A DNA stretch of 43,082 bases from Chromera velia (lineage: Eukaryota; Sar; Chromeraceae), in NCBI GenBank assembly GCA_018398765.1, contig JAHBMJ010000695.1:1-43082 (forward strand). Direction: 5' to 3'. A program made the position numbers and the translations under genes. Positions 1-12,284 of this stretch are shown here, piece by piece; positions within the stretch are counted from its first letter, which is position 1; every line of letters begins with the position of its first letter. Below the pieces are notes generated by a model. The model saw only the letters and a program-made list of their open reading frames with translations, made no database searches and was not told where the DNA came from.

Positions 1-2768
1 GCGTGATTGGGGGGGGCTGTGTTGGAGGTGGGGGGGCAGCGAGGAGGGATTGGGGGGGCTGTGGGGGAGGGCCTGAGGGGTTGGGCGGCAGTTGAGGAGA
101 TGCGTTTGGCTGGGGTTGAGGGGGAAGTGGAGGGGGCCGGGGTCTTGGCTGAGGAGGGGGGGGCAGGGTGAGGGCGTTCTTGATCAGGTCAGCATCCAGT
201 TTCCTGCAGGAGGGAGGGAGGGAGGGAGGGAGGGCAGGCAGGAGGGAGGGAGGGAGGGAGGAATGGAGGGCGGGAGAATTCAAACAAGGGAACCTAGAAG
301 GCAGTTGAACGGCCGTATCCCAAGAGAGGAAAAGAGCAGAAAAGCAGGAAGATTCGGGAATCACAAGGCCACCACAAGGTGACGCACGAACACAGAATGG
401 AGACCTTAAGTGGACATGCAGAAAGAACGCATACCGAGAGGAAGGAAAGACAACTCCGGAGTGCAGACGGCAACTGGAAGCTGGCAAAAGGACAAGGGGC
501 AGAAAGAGAGGGAGGGAGGGTTTGCGCTTTGCTTCTTTCCAGATCACTGCTGCTACTGACTTGAAGTTCTCGGTGACGTCCCGAGTCAGAAATCCGGTCG
601 TCTGCAAACATCAGACACAAGACGGAAAGGAAAGAGGGGGAGGGAGACAGAAAGTCATTTTATGTACATGTATCCACTTTCCGCTGCTTTCGTCTCGTCT
701 CACTTGCAACCGCACACACCCTCCTGGCCAACCACGCACACGAGAGGAGGGCAAGGAGAGAGAGGGAAAGAAAGAGATTTCCGGTGCTGTCAGAGAAAAT
801 CCCCTTCTTTCGTCTTCTTCCCAAGGCCGGAAGACTCAAAAGCCAACAGACAGACAAGCCAACTAATTGACGGAGGGGTTGGAGCACAAGACATGGAAGA
901 GAATGCGGCCAAAAAGAGAGGCAAAAGTTCACCACCAATTTCCGTTTCAACAAAAACAGAAGCATCCATCAGCAGACTGACTGGAGGAGGCTTTGCCTTG
1001 AGAGAGCGGAAAAGGCCCGTGCTGACGTCGTCACTCTTTGCGGCGTCTCCTGCCCGGGGGCTCATGGTTGGAGGGGGAAGAAGGGAGCCAAACGGCTGGA
1101 TGTCTGCACGTTCATGGATGGACAGATAGGCAGGCAGACAGACAGACGGAAACGGGGCACTCCAATACTAAGAATTCAGAGAGGCAGTCAGGCAGGACAA
1201 AACGCGTACATTCTCTTGTTTCTTTTGTTTTTCGTGCTTTGAAAACACAAAAGAGACCGACGGACAGATCGACAGAAGGACAGTCAGGCAGGCAGCCAGA
1301 GGGGCAGGTAGAAAGGGGCAATAATGAAAACTGCAGTGCCCCCCGGGGCTGCCAAATTTCGGAAAGAAAAGGAAATCCGCAAAGTACGTGGATGCAAACA
1401 AAGCCTGACCGATTCCGTACATTCGCGTGTCTGTTGTCATGACGGGAGGGAACGAAAATGTCTCTGTACAAGTTTCTTCTTCCCCCGTTTTTTCAATTTT
1501 CACCTCCCCCTCTCGAGCCCTCATTCTCTGCCGCACGAACATCGACACGAGATCCATTTCCTCCTCCTTCTCACTGTCCTGCAAAAGTTTTCCTTCCACT
1601 TCTGTGAGAGCACTTGAAGGCTCTTCTTCTTCTACTTTCACTCTCTTGTCTTCTCCTCTCTGAGAGTCTCCATTGACCAAGACTTCCTTCTCTCCCTTCC
1701 CCCGAGTGGAAACGTCCACACACTCCATCTGTACATCTCCGTTGCGATCTGGTGGCTCTTCACCGTCCTTCTCCTCTTCACGTTCTTTTTTCGCGTCATC
1801 TGCTGCAGTCACCCCCATGCTTTCGTCCTCTTTGCTTCCACCAGAACCCCCCTCACCCCCCTCCTTCGTTTTCTCTCCCTTCCCTTCTTGCCCTTTCTCT
1901 TCCTCCTCCTCCCCCTCCTCTTTTTTCGTTCTCTTGTCTGGGGACTTCACTTGATGGCTTTCTCTCTCACAGGACGCCTGAGGAGGTCCACGCTTTCTCC
2001 CTCGGGGGGGCGGAGGACCCTCCAGACCCACAAAGCTCTGCACATGCATGCATTTATTCATTCAGAGAAGAGACGCCTCCTGACAGCAGAAAGTCGAACC
2101 CTGAAAGATGATACGACACAGACATCCAGAGAAACGTAACCGTTCTGATACGTACACACATGCACACAGACGGGGGCTGGTGAGAGGAGACAAAGAGTAA
2201 GCAAAACAAAGTACACAGGCAAAGTTTCTTGGGGACTACAGCACGACGAAGCCGTTCCAAACCCAAGAAAACAACACGATAGCAAATCAGCCAGACCAAA
2301 TCAATGATAGAAAAACACAGGCAGCTTCGGGACTGTGCACTGAGGGAGGGACTGACGGACACAGCAAACACTGCAGTGAGGGAGTGAGTGAGTGGCAAAC
2401 AGAAACAGACCTCGAGGGAGTCCCTCAGTCTGCAAGGTTGCAGTGCGACCACAGCCTCGTTCCACAGGTGGGGGTAGTCCTGGCTGACGCACGGCGTGGT
2501 AGTCCTGGTTTGCGTCTGCTTCCAAGCACAAGGGAGAAAGAGAGAGAGGATGCACGGACAGAAGAAAGAACCAGGGACCAAAACAGATCATACATACAGT
2601 GTAGATTCGCGAGTCGGCAGAGTGGCATAAGGACAGGGAGGAAACGTTTCCGACACAGAGGCAGCACAAGCACGGAAAGTAGACAAGTGCAAGGACCCGT
2701 CCACTTTTCAGGCAGACAGACTATACGTTTCTTCTTCTCCCTTCTTTTCTTCATGAACACAATAGACA

Positions 2769-2799
<31 letters not shown>

Positions 2800-4993
2800 C
2801 ACACACACACACACAGAGAGAGGCGGAAAAGCCGAAGCGGGGCAGACAGGAAGGAGACACCCGCGAAAGTCCAGATGCAGCTGACTGAAAAGCAACCAGG
2901 AAGTGAGCAAATAAGAGAGAGACGAAGCACACCAAGTGGCCTGCCGACCTACTGACCATAAAGTTGCTCACTATCGGCTGGCTGAACACCGCCTGAAACC
3001 TTAAATTCTGGAGGTCTAGAAGCTTCTGCCCGTGCAGCCCCGAACCCCCCGAGCTCCTCCCACGTCCCCTCTTGCCTGAATGCTTCTGCTGCTTGGCAGA
3101 CGGGACAGCACTAGACCCACCAACGACCACCTGCAGAGAAAGGACAGAACATATGGGGCTTGGCAACTTCAGCCTGAAGAAAAGCGAACCGAGAAGAGAG
3201 GGCACTTAGAGAGTCCTGCGAGACTGCGCATCGTCGGTCACTATTTGTCCCCACTGCACAACAGAGAGCTCGTGGGAAATCCATCCTTCCGAATGAATGA
3301 GTCGTCTTGCCGACACAAGGAAGGAGACACGCCCCAGCGGCATGCCAAAAAAAGCCTCTCCGGAGAGCGGGAGACAAAAGATGGGTTCGAATTCATGAGT
3401 AGGAAGCTTCACTCACAGGCACCTGAAAAAGAGAGGCACCACTGTACTCACCACAGCATTCGCATTCGCGCCGTCCCTCGTCCTTTTTGCTGCCCCCCCC
3501 TCCCCCTCATCTCCTTTTACGTCTCCCTTCTCCCCCTGCTCCCCTCCCTTTTTCTGGTCTGCCTCGATAAACGCAATTTCCTCAGGACGCAGGTCGAGAG
3601 CCTTAGCCGTTTCTGCCTTCGCCGCTTTCTCCTCCAAAAGACGCATCTGCACGCAAGCAAGAACACAGGCAGGCAGGCTAGATTTGTCTGTCCAGTTGTT
3701 CGCCCATCTGGAGATCTACCCTGCTCTGTATCCATCCATCCACTCATCCGCCATCCACGTGCTCTCGGAACGGCCGAAGGAGAAGGAAGGCAGTGTTCAT
3801 GAGCAAATCAGAATGATAACACAGGAAGACGAGGGAGTAGAGAGCCCCTTCTGGACACAGATCGAGCAGTGGAAGAGGAGCCGTTTCGGCCAAGATTTGC
3901 AGAGACTTCCGGCTGTGTCAGACAGACCAGGTGAACACACAGATAGATAATGCATGCGAAATAGTGTGGGGTATGAACACAAGCAAACACACTCGCACAC
4001 ACAGAAGAAGGAGAGGGAGAAGAAAGAGGAGGGAGGATAAGGAAAGCGAAAGATTGCAGCAAAAAAGAAGAAGGGGATGCACGATGACGCCCTCAGACAC
4101 CCACTCGCACTGCAGATAGATCTAGATGGCTGGAGGAAGAACCTAATCAGCTAGACCTACATAGTCCAGAATTTCGTCTTTGACTGTCACTTTCCGTTCC
4201 TCGCAGTCCTCAACCATCGCTTGCCATTTCATTCTGCAGAGGGAGAGAGAGAAAGAGGTGAGGACCAACAGACGCACACACACAGAAAGAAAGGCAAGGC
4301 CCGATAACATCGATCCATGTGATACTGTAAGGGGAGGACCCACTCAAACAGGACGATCTCGTGGGGCACGTACAAACCATGCGTTTATTCTTTTCGATCA
4401 GGAGACACCAAGCAAGAAGAGTGATCTATATCAGTCTGATGGAGAGAAAGAAGGCGGCCAGAGAATTTTTTTTCTCACTGAAAGTGCTACTCGACCATTC
4501 TCTCTCGAATCTGTCTCCCTCTCTTCCTTCCAATTCTTCGAACGCTGACTGAAGGGAATGAGAGCCCATTCTTTTTCTTCTTCAGCGAGGCAAAGAGAGA
4601 AAAGAAAAGAAAAGAAGCAGACAGCCTCCCAATTCACATGATGAAACACTGCATGCAGTCTTTGCACGCTCAGATCCGCTCTTTGACGTTCTTCCTTCCC
4701 TTCCCTGCTGTCAAGTTCCTTTCAGAGTTTTCTTCATTCCTCTGATGCAGATTCGTACGCCCGCATGCGCATGTATGTGTGTGTGTGTGTGTGTGTGTGT
4801 ATCCCCTATCCCATCACACACTGACCGTGCAGTCCCGATGATGCGCTTCAGATGTGAGTCTACTTGTTTTGCGACCTGCACAAATCAAATCCTCCATTTA
4901 TTTCTGAGAGGTCGACATCGTCTGTCATTCTCACGGTCATCAGAAGGAAGCACAGAGCACAGTTCTCTCTCTCTCTCTCTCTCTCTCCCTCTC

Positions 4994-5090
<97 letters not shown>

Positions 5091-7544
5091 ATGTGGGGGG
5101 GGGGCCTTGAAGATTCAGGCATTCTATGGAGACAGACACGAGCTCCACGTTGCACAAAGAGGAAGGAGAACGGCACCCACACAAACCGACCAGACAGTCT
5201 CGCTTGCTTGCGTGCGCACAGGAAGGTTGATGCGCCTCTCTCTCTCTCTGTCTCTCCCTCTCCCTCTCTGACTGACCTTGCCAACCGGAGAGTCCTTCCC
5301 GTTGTACTTCCACGCGTTGTTCAACATCAGTTCGATGTCGTCCTTCAATTCCTCCACAGCTGCTCCCTCCCACCGACATGATCGACAACGCAGAGGGAAA
5401 GGAAAAAAATAAATGAAAGAGAGAGGAAAACAAACGGATGCCTGCTGCTACATGAGAGAAGAGAAGAGAAGAGAAGAGAAGAGAAGAAAAGTCAAGAGAC
5501 ACGCTAAGGACAGGACAGGAGTGGAGAACAATCAGGAAGGCCCGACTAAGCCAGAGAGAGAAACACCAATAACAGGTCGCCAGAGAAAGAGACACCTCGA
5601 TAGATTCATCGGAGGTCCCCTCACGAGTGAAGGAAGAAAACAAACCCAAGCACAGGAGAAGAGAAGGACAACCGGGGTTCCGTTCCAGGTCTCAGAAGAC
5701 GTCTTTCTCTTCTCACCGTCAAGTATCCATCTGATCTGACTGATACTCATTGATATGATGTCATGTGATGTCATCAATCAATCTTCGATGGATGCAGACT
5801 CACTCACTGACTGACAGCTGTATTCTGCCTTCTCAATTTTCGTTTCCATTGTCGAGAAGTCCATGGGCTTTTCCACAATATCTGTGTAATCTTTGTAGAG
5901 CTCTAAGTCCACAGGGGTGTTGAAGTAGCCATTCACCTGCATGGAGAGACAAGACGGGAAGAGGGGGGGGGAAGGAATCGTGAAGAAGTAGAGAAGGGTC
6001 AAAGGGCCAACTGAGCTATGAAGAATGGGGAAAGAAAAAGCGACAAAGAAGAAAGACCAGTTGGGGGTGTCGGGGGACCCCTCTCTTTCCCTCTTTTCCT
6101 CTCTTCCTCACTTCCTTCTTTCCAGTCTACTGCGTCCATCCAGTGCGAGAGGCAATGAGTGCGAACCCATACTTCCACATCACAGAGAGCACTTTTGTAC
6201 ACGACCGATGTATGTGAGTGGCAATTCCCTAGCACACAATTGGACGGACAACCTTCAGTCAACCACCTCAACGCCCTGTTGACAGATTCACGCTTCAAAC
6301 CAGCCTCTCGGGCCTCCGACCGAATAGTGTCGACTCATTTTGATCCACGGCCGAGGAAGAAACGCTCACGAAAGAGAAGACGATACGAGCTAGGCTGCTG
6401 CCTGACTGACTACCTGACTGACTGACTTTGTCTCTCTTTTTGCACATGTCAATGAGATTGTAAAGAATTTCTGCAGGGTTCAGTCTGAGTGTGCAGAGAC
6501 AACGGAAGGGTGTTCAAGGCAGGAGATCAACAGAAAAAGAAAAACACAAAACACGCACAAAACGCAACAGCTCTGACATGAATTAAGGAAGGAGCACACA
6601 AAGAAAAAAAACTGTCTCGACCAAACGCCCAACGCGTAAAAAAAGATCTTTGATATCATGGGCAGAACTTTGAAAAGAGCGGAGAGGCCAGAGGAAGGGT
6701 ACTTTGAAAAACAAGAGAATCCGAAACGGAACATAACCCCCTCACGCCATGACTGACACCTTTGGTTTGATAACTGCCTTCTGACTCCCTTCTCCTCCTT
6801 CCCCTCCATCGGACCCGTGCAGCCCTCCACCCCTTCCCCGCCCTCTACCCCCTCTCCCCCTCCCTCTGCCGCGCCCCCCCCGCCCTCGTCCACGGCCACG
6901 CCCCCTTCCTCCTCGACCGCTCTGCAGTGAAGGACCAGAAAAGACATCAGCTATTCCTTCTATCCACAGGCACGTGTACGAACACAGGTCAGCTGAGCTG
7001 CTGAAAAAAGGAGACGGAGACGCCCTGACTGACGGTCATGCAAGAAGATTCCTTCCACTGACCCCATCGTCATTCGCGTCTGGAGACTTCAGAGGAGGCG
7101 GTTTGCGTTCACGTCCTGCTCGAGAAGCTTCCGAGGAAGAGGGGACAGTGGCCTCGGCCCCTGCAGTCGCACTTCCCCTTCCTCTCCCTCTCCCTCTCCC
7201 TCTGCCCCGTCCACCTCGACCTGTCGGCACCTGCAGACAAGACAGGAGAGAGCAGGAAGGTTTTAGTTCCCTCAGAAAACGACCCATGCAAGGCTCCTTC
7301 AACACTGCAGTGACCAAATGACGGCATCCAGACTCACCGCGGGAGGTTGGACAGGAACGTGAACAGGAACATGGATGGGACCGGCAGCAACTGGCACGAG
7401 GGTGGGACCATGTGTTCCATCTATTTGGTCATCCTCTTCCTCCAATACCCCCGGGTCAACCTCGACTTCCACTTCCATCTCCACCTCTTCCTCTTGATCA
7501 ACGTCCTGGTGGTAGTCCAGAGACATCCGTGATGAATTCATCAT
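1..7544 (-). CDS. Bromodomain protein with RG-rich N-terminus, 3' end beyond window
   Basis: Chromatin-reader candidate: bromodomains bind acetyl-lysine on histones and other nuclear proteins. My exon chain, in transcript order, is 7544-7338, 7230-7063, 6921-6746, 6484-6427, 5936-5816, 5359-5277, 4875-4826, 4233-4161, 3912-3823, 3646-3452, 3130-2957, 2515-2411, 2037-1410, 1049-982, 601-561 and 203-1; every junction keeps phase. Exon 1 is acidic (MMNSSRMSLDY start). Exons 2-3 encode RG repeats (GRGGRGRGRGRG). Exons 4-7 make one bromodomain: ILYNLIDMCKKRDK (helix Z), then YFNTPVDLELYKDY, EKPMDFSTM, and NNAWKYN with the acetyl-lysine-binding Asn. Exon 13 is a 209-codon acidic, Lys/Glu-rich segment; the last exon is proline-rich (LPPPPQPRPRPP) and open at base 1. 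About 813 codons are present. The ends of exon 8 and all of exon 9 are the weakest calls. Outside the bromodomain I recognise no domain, so I cannot place it in a named family. Confidence 0.8.
4963..5090 (+). repeat. (CT)n-(GT)n microsatellite in a bromodomain-gene intron
   Basis: About 70 bp of CT repeats run directly into about 50 bp of GT repeats, inside the intron between exons 6 and 7. Open frames across it are artefacts. Confidence 0.95.
5277..6484 (-). other. Bromodomain-coding segment (exons 4-7 core)
   Basis: Four short exons, continuing into 4875-4826, rebuild the four-helix bromodomain. The ZA loop carries the PVD and YKDY...KPMDFST motifs, and the BC region carries NNAWKYNGKDSP, where the Asn of KYN-type motifs contacts acetyl-lysine in known structures. 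The exon 5/6 junction splits a Ser codon (T|CT) and restores the usual spacing between the AEY and EEL motifs, which supports the splice choice. Exon 7 supplies helix C (VAKQVDSHLKRIIGTA). Confidence 0.82.
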
Positions 7545-8317
7545 TTCTACAGAACGGGTGCAGACTGGTCGACTCCCAATAAAAAAAAAACTATATGCGA
7601 CCCAGCCTGAAGCTAGACGCACCCCTTTCCTTCCCAAAGAATTGTATCCATGAACGAACTGAATTCAAGGTATTAATAGCGTCTAATGGTCACGAAGTTC
7701 GCGACAACATGGACACTTCCCATCAGCACCTTCATCTATAAGGTGTCCTCTCTTGGCTGTCAGTGGCTGCATGGTGATTTTTGTTGTGCATGAGCAAGCA
7801 ATTATAAACGTATCGGTAGGCTGAGTTTTGGCAGTGTCACCCCCGGCGGGCTCCCTCGATCCAAATGAACTATATCCGATGCCCATGCAGCCCGGCTGCG
7901 ATCCAATTATTAATTAATATTAATAACACGGCCATGCAGGCCACGGCCCACGGAATGCGTTGCATGTTTTTTTTCTCGCGATGATTTGACTGCCATGCAG
8001 GGGTGAACAATGATCCGAACTGATCCGAATTTGTGAATTCGAGGTTCTGACCTTTCTTCCCCGCCTTTCCTTTCTTAATTCCTTCAAAAGTCTTAATTAC
8101 TTTGCAGTTCAGCTGGTTAGCCGCCTCCTTTCAGACTTCTCAAGATCAAATTCGATCACGCATCGTGAGAGAGAGCGCTTCATCGTATTTCCTTTTCCTG
8201 GCGAGTCCTTTTCTTTGATAGTTGGAGAGGCAGTGAAGCCCTACCCGACCCAAAAGAAATTCCTGTTCCTTCTCAGTGAACAGGCCAGGTGCCGTAGCTC
8301 AACTGAGAAAAAACACC
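7545..8317. promoter_or_regulatory. Divergent intergenic region between bromodomain and CRAL-TRIO genes
   Basis: This 773-bp gap lies between two head-to-head start codons (7544 on minus, 8318 on plus) and must hold both 5' UTRs and promoters. I see no coding frame in it. It includes an AT-rich patch around 7905-7925 (attattaattaatattaata) and scattered GCATGCA-like words. No TATA box or initiator can be assigned with confidence. Confidence 0.45.
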
Positions 8318-10333
8318 ATGCTGAGGCAGTTTTCTGCACTTGACAGTCAGTACACGCGGTCTGACAGCTTCATCCGCTCTCTGGTGGAAGAGCTGGACGC
8401 TGAAATTTTCCAGTCAGTGGCGAAGGATGTTCAGTGTGACAACTCCCCAGCTGCAGAGAGCGGGCCCCACCCCACAGTCCCCACAGACAGACCTGCCAGC
8501 TCATACAAATCAAACGAGGCAGGAGAAGCTGACGGAAGTGCCTCCCCATCTGCGAGAGATGCCTCTCCTTCTGGAGCATCACGAACGAGTTCAGCCCCTG
8601 CCTTCAGCTGTCCGATCGCACGAGACCCAAGCGACCTGGCAGTAGTTCACGAGAAGGCAGCCTTCTTCGCAGCCGAAGCGAAGACCAAAGCAATGCAGTG
8701 GCCTGCATGTGTAGAAAAGATGAAAGCCAAGTTTCCAGATCAACCCGATGATACGATCTACAGATTTTCCTCAGCAAGAAAAGGAAACTTCCAAAAGGCA
8801 TCGCACATGTTGGAGCAGAACCTTTTGTGGCGACAGAATCACCTCTCCAAGGTCACCGCACAGTCCACAATGGATGCCATGAAGACTGGCTTCCTCTTCC
8901 TCCACAAGCACGACAAGGACAACGTACCCATTCTCTTCCTCAGAGGCTCATGGGTTGACCCCAAACTCCCAAAGGTCCGTTGAAGAATTTACTTTCATAC
9001 AGAATTCTTTTTTATTTTTTCATTCTTTGTATTCTTTTAATTCTGTATGAGAGTAAATGCAATCAGAGGCTCATGGGTTGACCCCAAACTCCCAAAGGTC
9101 CGTTGAAGAAAGACAAGACCGCAAAAGACGCACATGCAAGGTTGTGCCATCTGCCTCTTACTACGCACCCTTCCAGTTTATACCTAAGCATGAGTACCTT
9201 AAATTGGACTCATAATATGGCACCCGACAGTCCGAACCAGTGGCACGCATTAGAGACGAGAAGTGAGCAGGTCGCACAAACAGACTGTGACTCTCATTCT
9301 GTCCTCTTTTCAACCCTGCCACTCTCATGCTTCCCCCCTTTTCCCCCTTTGCCCTGCACATATGTGGTCGTCTGTTTCTTCCAAACACTGGAGATCTCTT
9401 GCGTGCATGTTACCAAAAAGAATGTACACTTTGCGTAAGGCTGTCCATACAAATGTTTTACTTGTTTTCAATGGTACGGTGCAGGAGGCTTATCTTGACT
9501 GCGTTGTGTTTTTGATGGAGCGCGTCATCAACGTGTATGGTGCCCAGAAGGTGACAGTGGCAGTGGAGGTCCGGTCGTTCAAAGGAGCGATCAACGCGCC
9601 TGCAGACACGGGGTTCATTAAAGGATGCGCCTCACTGTTGTCGAACAACTACCCTGAGAGACTGCACCAACTTGTCTGCTTCCCCTTCCCCTATTTTGCA
9701 AAACTCATCTGGGCAGCTGTGAAGGTCAGGGGTAGGGGCGGAGCACACTGATCGAAAAGTAGGGGGGTTCTCTGTTTAGGACTGAATTGAGAGCGGGTGT
9801 GGGCAGGGTAATTGAGAGCGGGTGTGGGCAGGGCAAGACAGGAAGAAGGGGGATATGAGTGAGACAGACGCAGAAAGGAAAGCGGCCAGTTAGAGACTTG
9901 TGGGCAGGGAGATGTTTTGAGAGCTGTGCAAGCGTCCTAAAGACAAGAGGGGGGTGAGAGGGACAAAGAAAACTTTGGACTTGTGCCATCATTGCATTCC
10001 GTGCCTTGGGTGGATGTACCTGTGTGAGTATAAACGGATGTGTTATTAATAATATGAAAGCGTTTTTGAATTTCGCTGTCTTTTGCTGACTCCTTGCTTG
10101 CTTGCGTTTTGCAGCTTGTTCTTGACAAGAGCACGGCAGAGAAGGTGAAGCTGATAGCAGGAAAGAACCAGGAAGGCGCCCCACTGCCGAAGGACGTTTT
10201 TGAGTTCATTGAAGAAAGGAACTTCCCGGCATTGCACGGAGGGGGAGACGAGGATTTGGCAGATTTTCCGGGGGCAGAGACGGCCTTTGGTGGAGGGGGG
10301 CCCTCAACGCGCAACCTGGCCATGGGAGGATGA
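8318..10333 (+). CDS. Sec14-like CRAL-TRIO lipid-binding protein
   Basis: CRAL-TRIO/Sec14 proteins bind and exchange phospholipids or other small lipids at membranes. Three exons, 8318-8974, 9485-9724 and 10115-10333 (TGA), give 371 aa; both introns are phase 0 (donors GTCCGT and GTCAGG, acceptors GTGCAG and TTGCAG). Residues 1-120 are Ser/Ala/Pro-rich and probably disordered. From about residue 145 the CRAL-TRIO N-terminal helices appear: DDTIYRFSSARKGNFQKA then LEQNLLWRQNHL, matching the family pattern of LRFLRARKF and WR. Exons 2-3 carry the lipid-binding lobe, with NNYPERLHQLVCFPFPYF and then DKSTAEKVKLI, equivalent to the YPE-L, P-F and T-KI segments of Sec14. The chosen ATG (MLRQFS) is the first in frame. 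There is no signal peptide or membrane helix, so it is probably cytosolic. The lipid ligand cannot be predicted. Confidence 0.88.
8940..9110. repeat. 48-bp direct repeats flanking a hairpin across the first 5' splice site of the CRAL-TRIO gene
   Basis: A 48-bp sequence (8940-8987) covering the end of exon 1, the GTCCGT donor and the next bases is repeated exactly at 9063-9110. Between the copies sits an inverted repeat: arm 8988-9006 pairs with 9039-9057 at 18 of 19 positions, around an AT-rich loop. The second copy therefore holds a duplicate exon end and donor inside intron 1. Using that donor would carry the TGA that follows the first copy into the mRNA. Confidence 0.85.
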
Positions 10334-12284
10334 GGAAGAAGGAACTAAGGGAGACCTTGTGCAGTCTGCTCGCTTGCTTGCTAAGTGCATGGAGCGTGCA
10401 TGCGGAGTCCATTTTGTGCCGTCGAAAGAGAGAGAGAGAGAAAGAAACAGAAAAACAGCAAGCAAGAAAGAAAGAAAGGAAGACAGACAGAAGAGACAGA
10501 GAGAGGGTGGACATGCAGGAAGAGGGATGACGGACATACAAAATTGGGCAGTAGTAGTCAATGGGAAAGGGCAGGAGAAACCTTCCTTTCGTCTCCATTA
10601 TGATCGATTCCGTTTTCGATCCTTCACTCACTTAGTCATTCGTGAAACGCTGCAAGCACATCCAGATAGACAGGGTTGGCATCTGTCTGCTGTCTTTTCT
10701 CCATTCCATTTTTCATCAACGTGCCTACTTCTTCATCTCTGCCTCCCCTTTCCTGCTGCCGATGTTTTGTTTTGGCCCTCCCTCACTTCCCTTCCCTTCC
10801 TCTCTAGTTCTTTCTGCCTTCGCGTTCGTGCTTTTGCTTTGCAGTGACGGAACGGGAGGGATTGATGGGCAAATCAGTTGTGTTGCTGTCCTGATTTGGC
10901 ACTTCTTTCTGGTGCCTTGATTGATTTGTCTCCTTTTTTTTCGCACAATGAAGCTGCAACTGAAGGTGCATTGCATGCATGTGCATCATGCTGTAACAAC
11001 AATGACTGACTGACTCACTGTTCGGACGCAGAAGGGTTTCGGTGAGAAAAAAGGCGTGCATTCAAAAGGCGTCTGTGAGGACGGACGGATGCTGGGAAGG
11101 AAAGCAAGTGCCTGCCTGCCTGCGTGAATATGTGCATTGAGACCCCAAAGCGTGCGTGCGTGCGTGCGTGCGTCTGTGAATTTGTCGTTGAGGAAAAGAA
11201 CAAGTGAGTGAGTGAGTGCGTGAGTAAAAGAGGCTCCCCTCCTCCTTGAGGTGCGTGCATGTATGTGGGGTGGGATGGATTTTGAATATGAAGAGCAACA
11301 TGGTGCTGGAAGCAAAGAATTGCTCTCATGCAACTTTCGATGCGAAAAAAAAAAGAGGGGGTCCAATACAGGCGTCTTTTTGGTTGTTCTTTCTCTTTCT
11401 CTTCCTCGCGCTGGTTTTGATCAAATTGAATTAATGCATCAATCACTTTTCTGTGCAGAAACGTTGTCTTCTTTGTTTGTGCCTTCTTTCTCCCTCTTCC
11501 CGTCTCCCCTTCCCCTCTGCTCCTTCTGCTGTCATTCCGATCGAACCCCACGTTTCATCGTTGTGCGCTGGAATGTTCTGTCCGATAAGGGGGGGTGAGG
11601 AGAGGCGGGGGAAGAGATTGTAGGTAGGCACAAGCAAGCAACGGCATGAGAAGAAAATACAAGAATTTGCCTCCAGATTTGCCAACAGAGAAAGAGAGAG
11701 AGAGAGTGAGAGAGAGAGAGAGAGAGAGTACGGGGAAAGGGGGGGGGNNNGGGGGGGACAGAGAGTCCGATGCGTCGGGAGATGAAGAGAATGGACGGGG
11801 GGTCGATGGATGGATGAAGGATTGAAAGAGGGAAACAAATGACGTGCCTGCCTGGGGAAACTGTAAGTAAAGGGATTTTTTCTCGTCTGTTCATGTACGC
11901 GTTCCTCGAGAATTTGCTGAGGCGGACACACACAAAGTGAAGCGCGTCTGTGTGCGTGAGAGGGAGTTTACAACAATGGGCATGCATCGAAGTTCCTCCT
12001 TTTGGTTTGCAGACGACTCGATCATTTATTTTTCTTCTTTTGGATGGACCGTCTTCCTTCCTTCACATCAGGGAAGTGAAAGAGGCTTTCTTTCTCAAAA
12101 CGTCTCTCCGCTCCTGTCTCCTTCCTTCTTTCCTTCCTTCCCTGCCGGTTGTCTTCCTCTCTTCCTGTGTCTCAATGAAGCTCGATCGTTGTTGTAAGGG
12201 CAGCGTACCGTTGAGGATGCTCGAGAGGGGGACAGCAAAAAAGGGAAGACAGTGGAAAGAGGAAAATGAGGGACAGGTGTGTAT
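10334..12284. other. Non-coding flank downstream of the CRAL-TRIO gene
   Basis: I see no convincing gene here. It contains GA/AAAG-rich tracts (10428-10510), TGCG and GTGA tetranucleotide runs (11150-11225), a GA tract (11690-11730), and a 3-base gap of N at 11748-11750 set in a G run. Open frames in this stretch are low-complexity translations of these tracts. Confidence 0.6.
11748..11750. other. Assembly gap (NNN) in a poly-G run
   Basis: Three N bases sit inside a run of G. The true run length is unknown, so coordinates downstream may shift slightly. Confidence 0.95.

Noticed and set aside
2045..2052. TGCATGCA words as an AP2-type regulatory motif
   Set aside because: The word occurs repeatedly in introns, exons and spacers with no promoter bias that I can see by eye.
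4885..5649. 254-codon minus-strand frame crossing an intron of the bromodomain gene
   Set aside because: It spans a CT/GT microsatellite (RERERER, HTHTHT); only the small exon 5277-5359 inside it, read in another frame, is coding.
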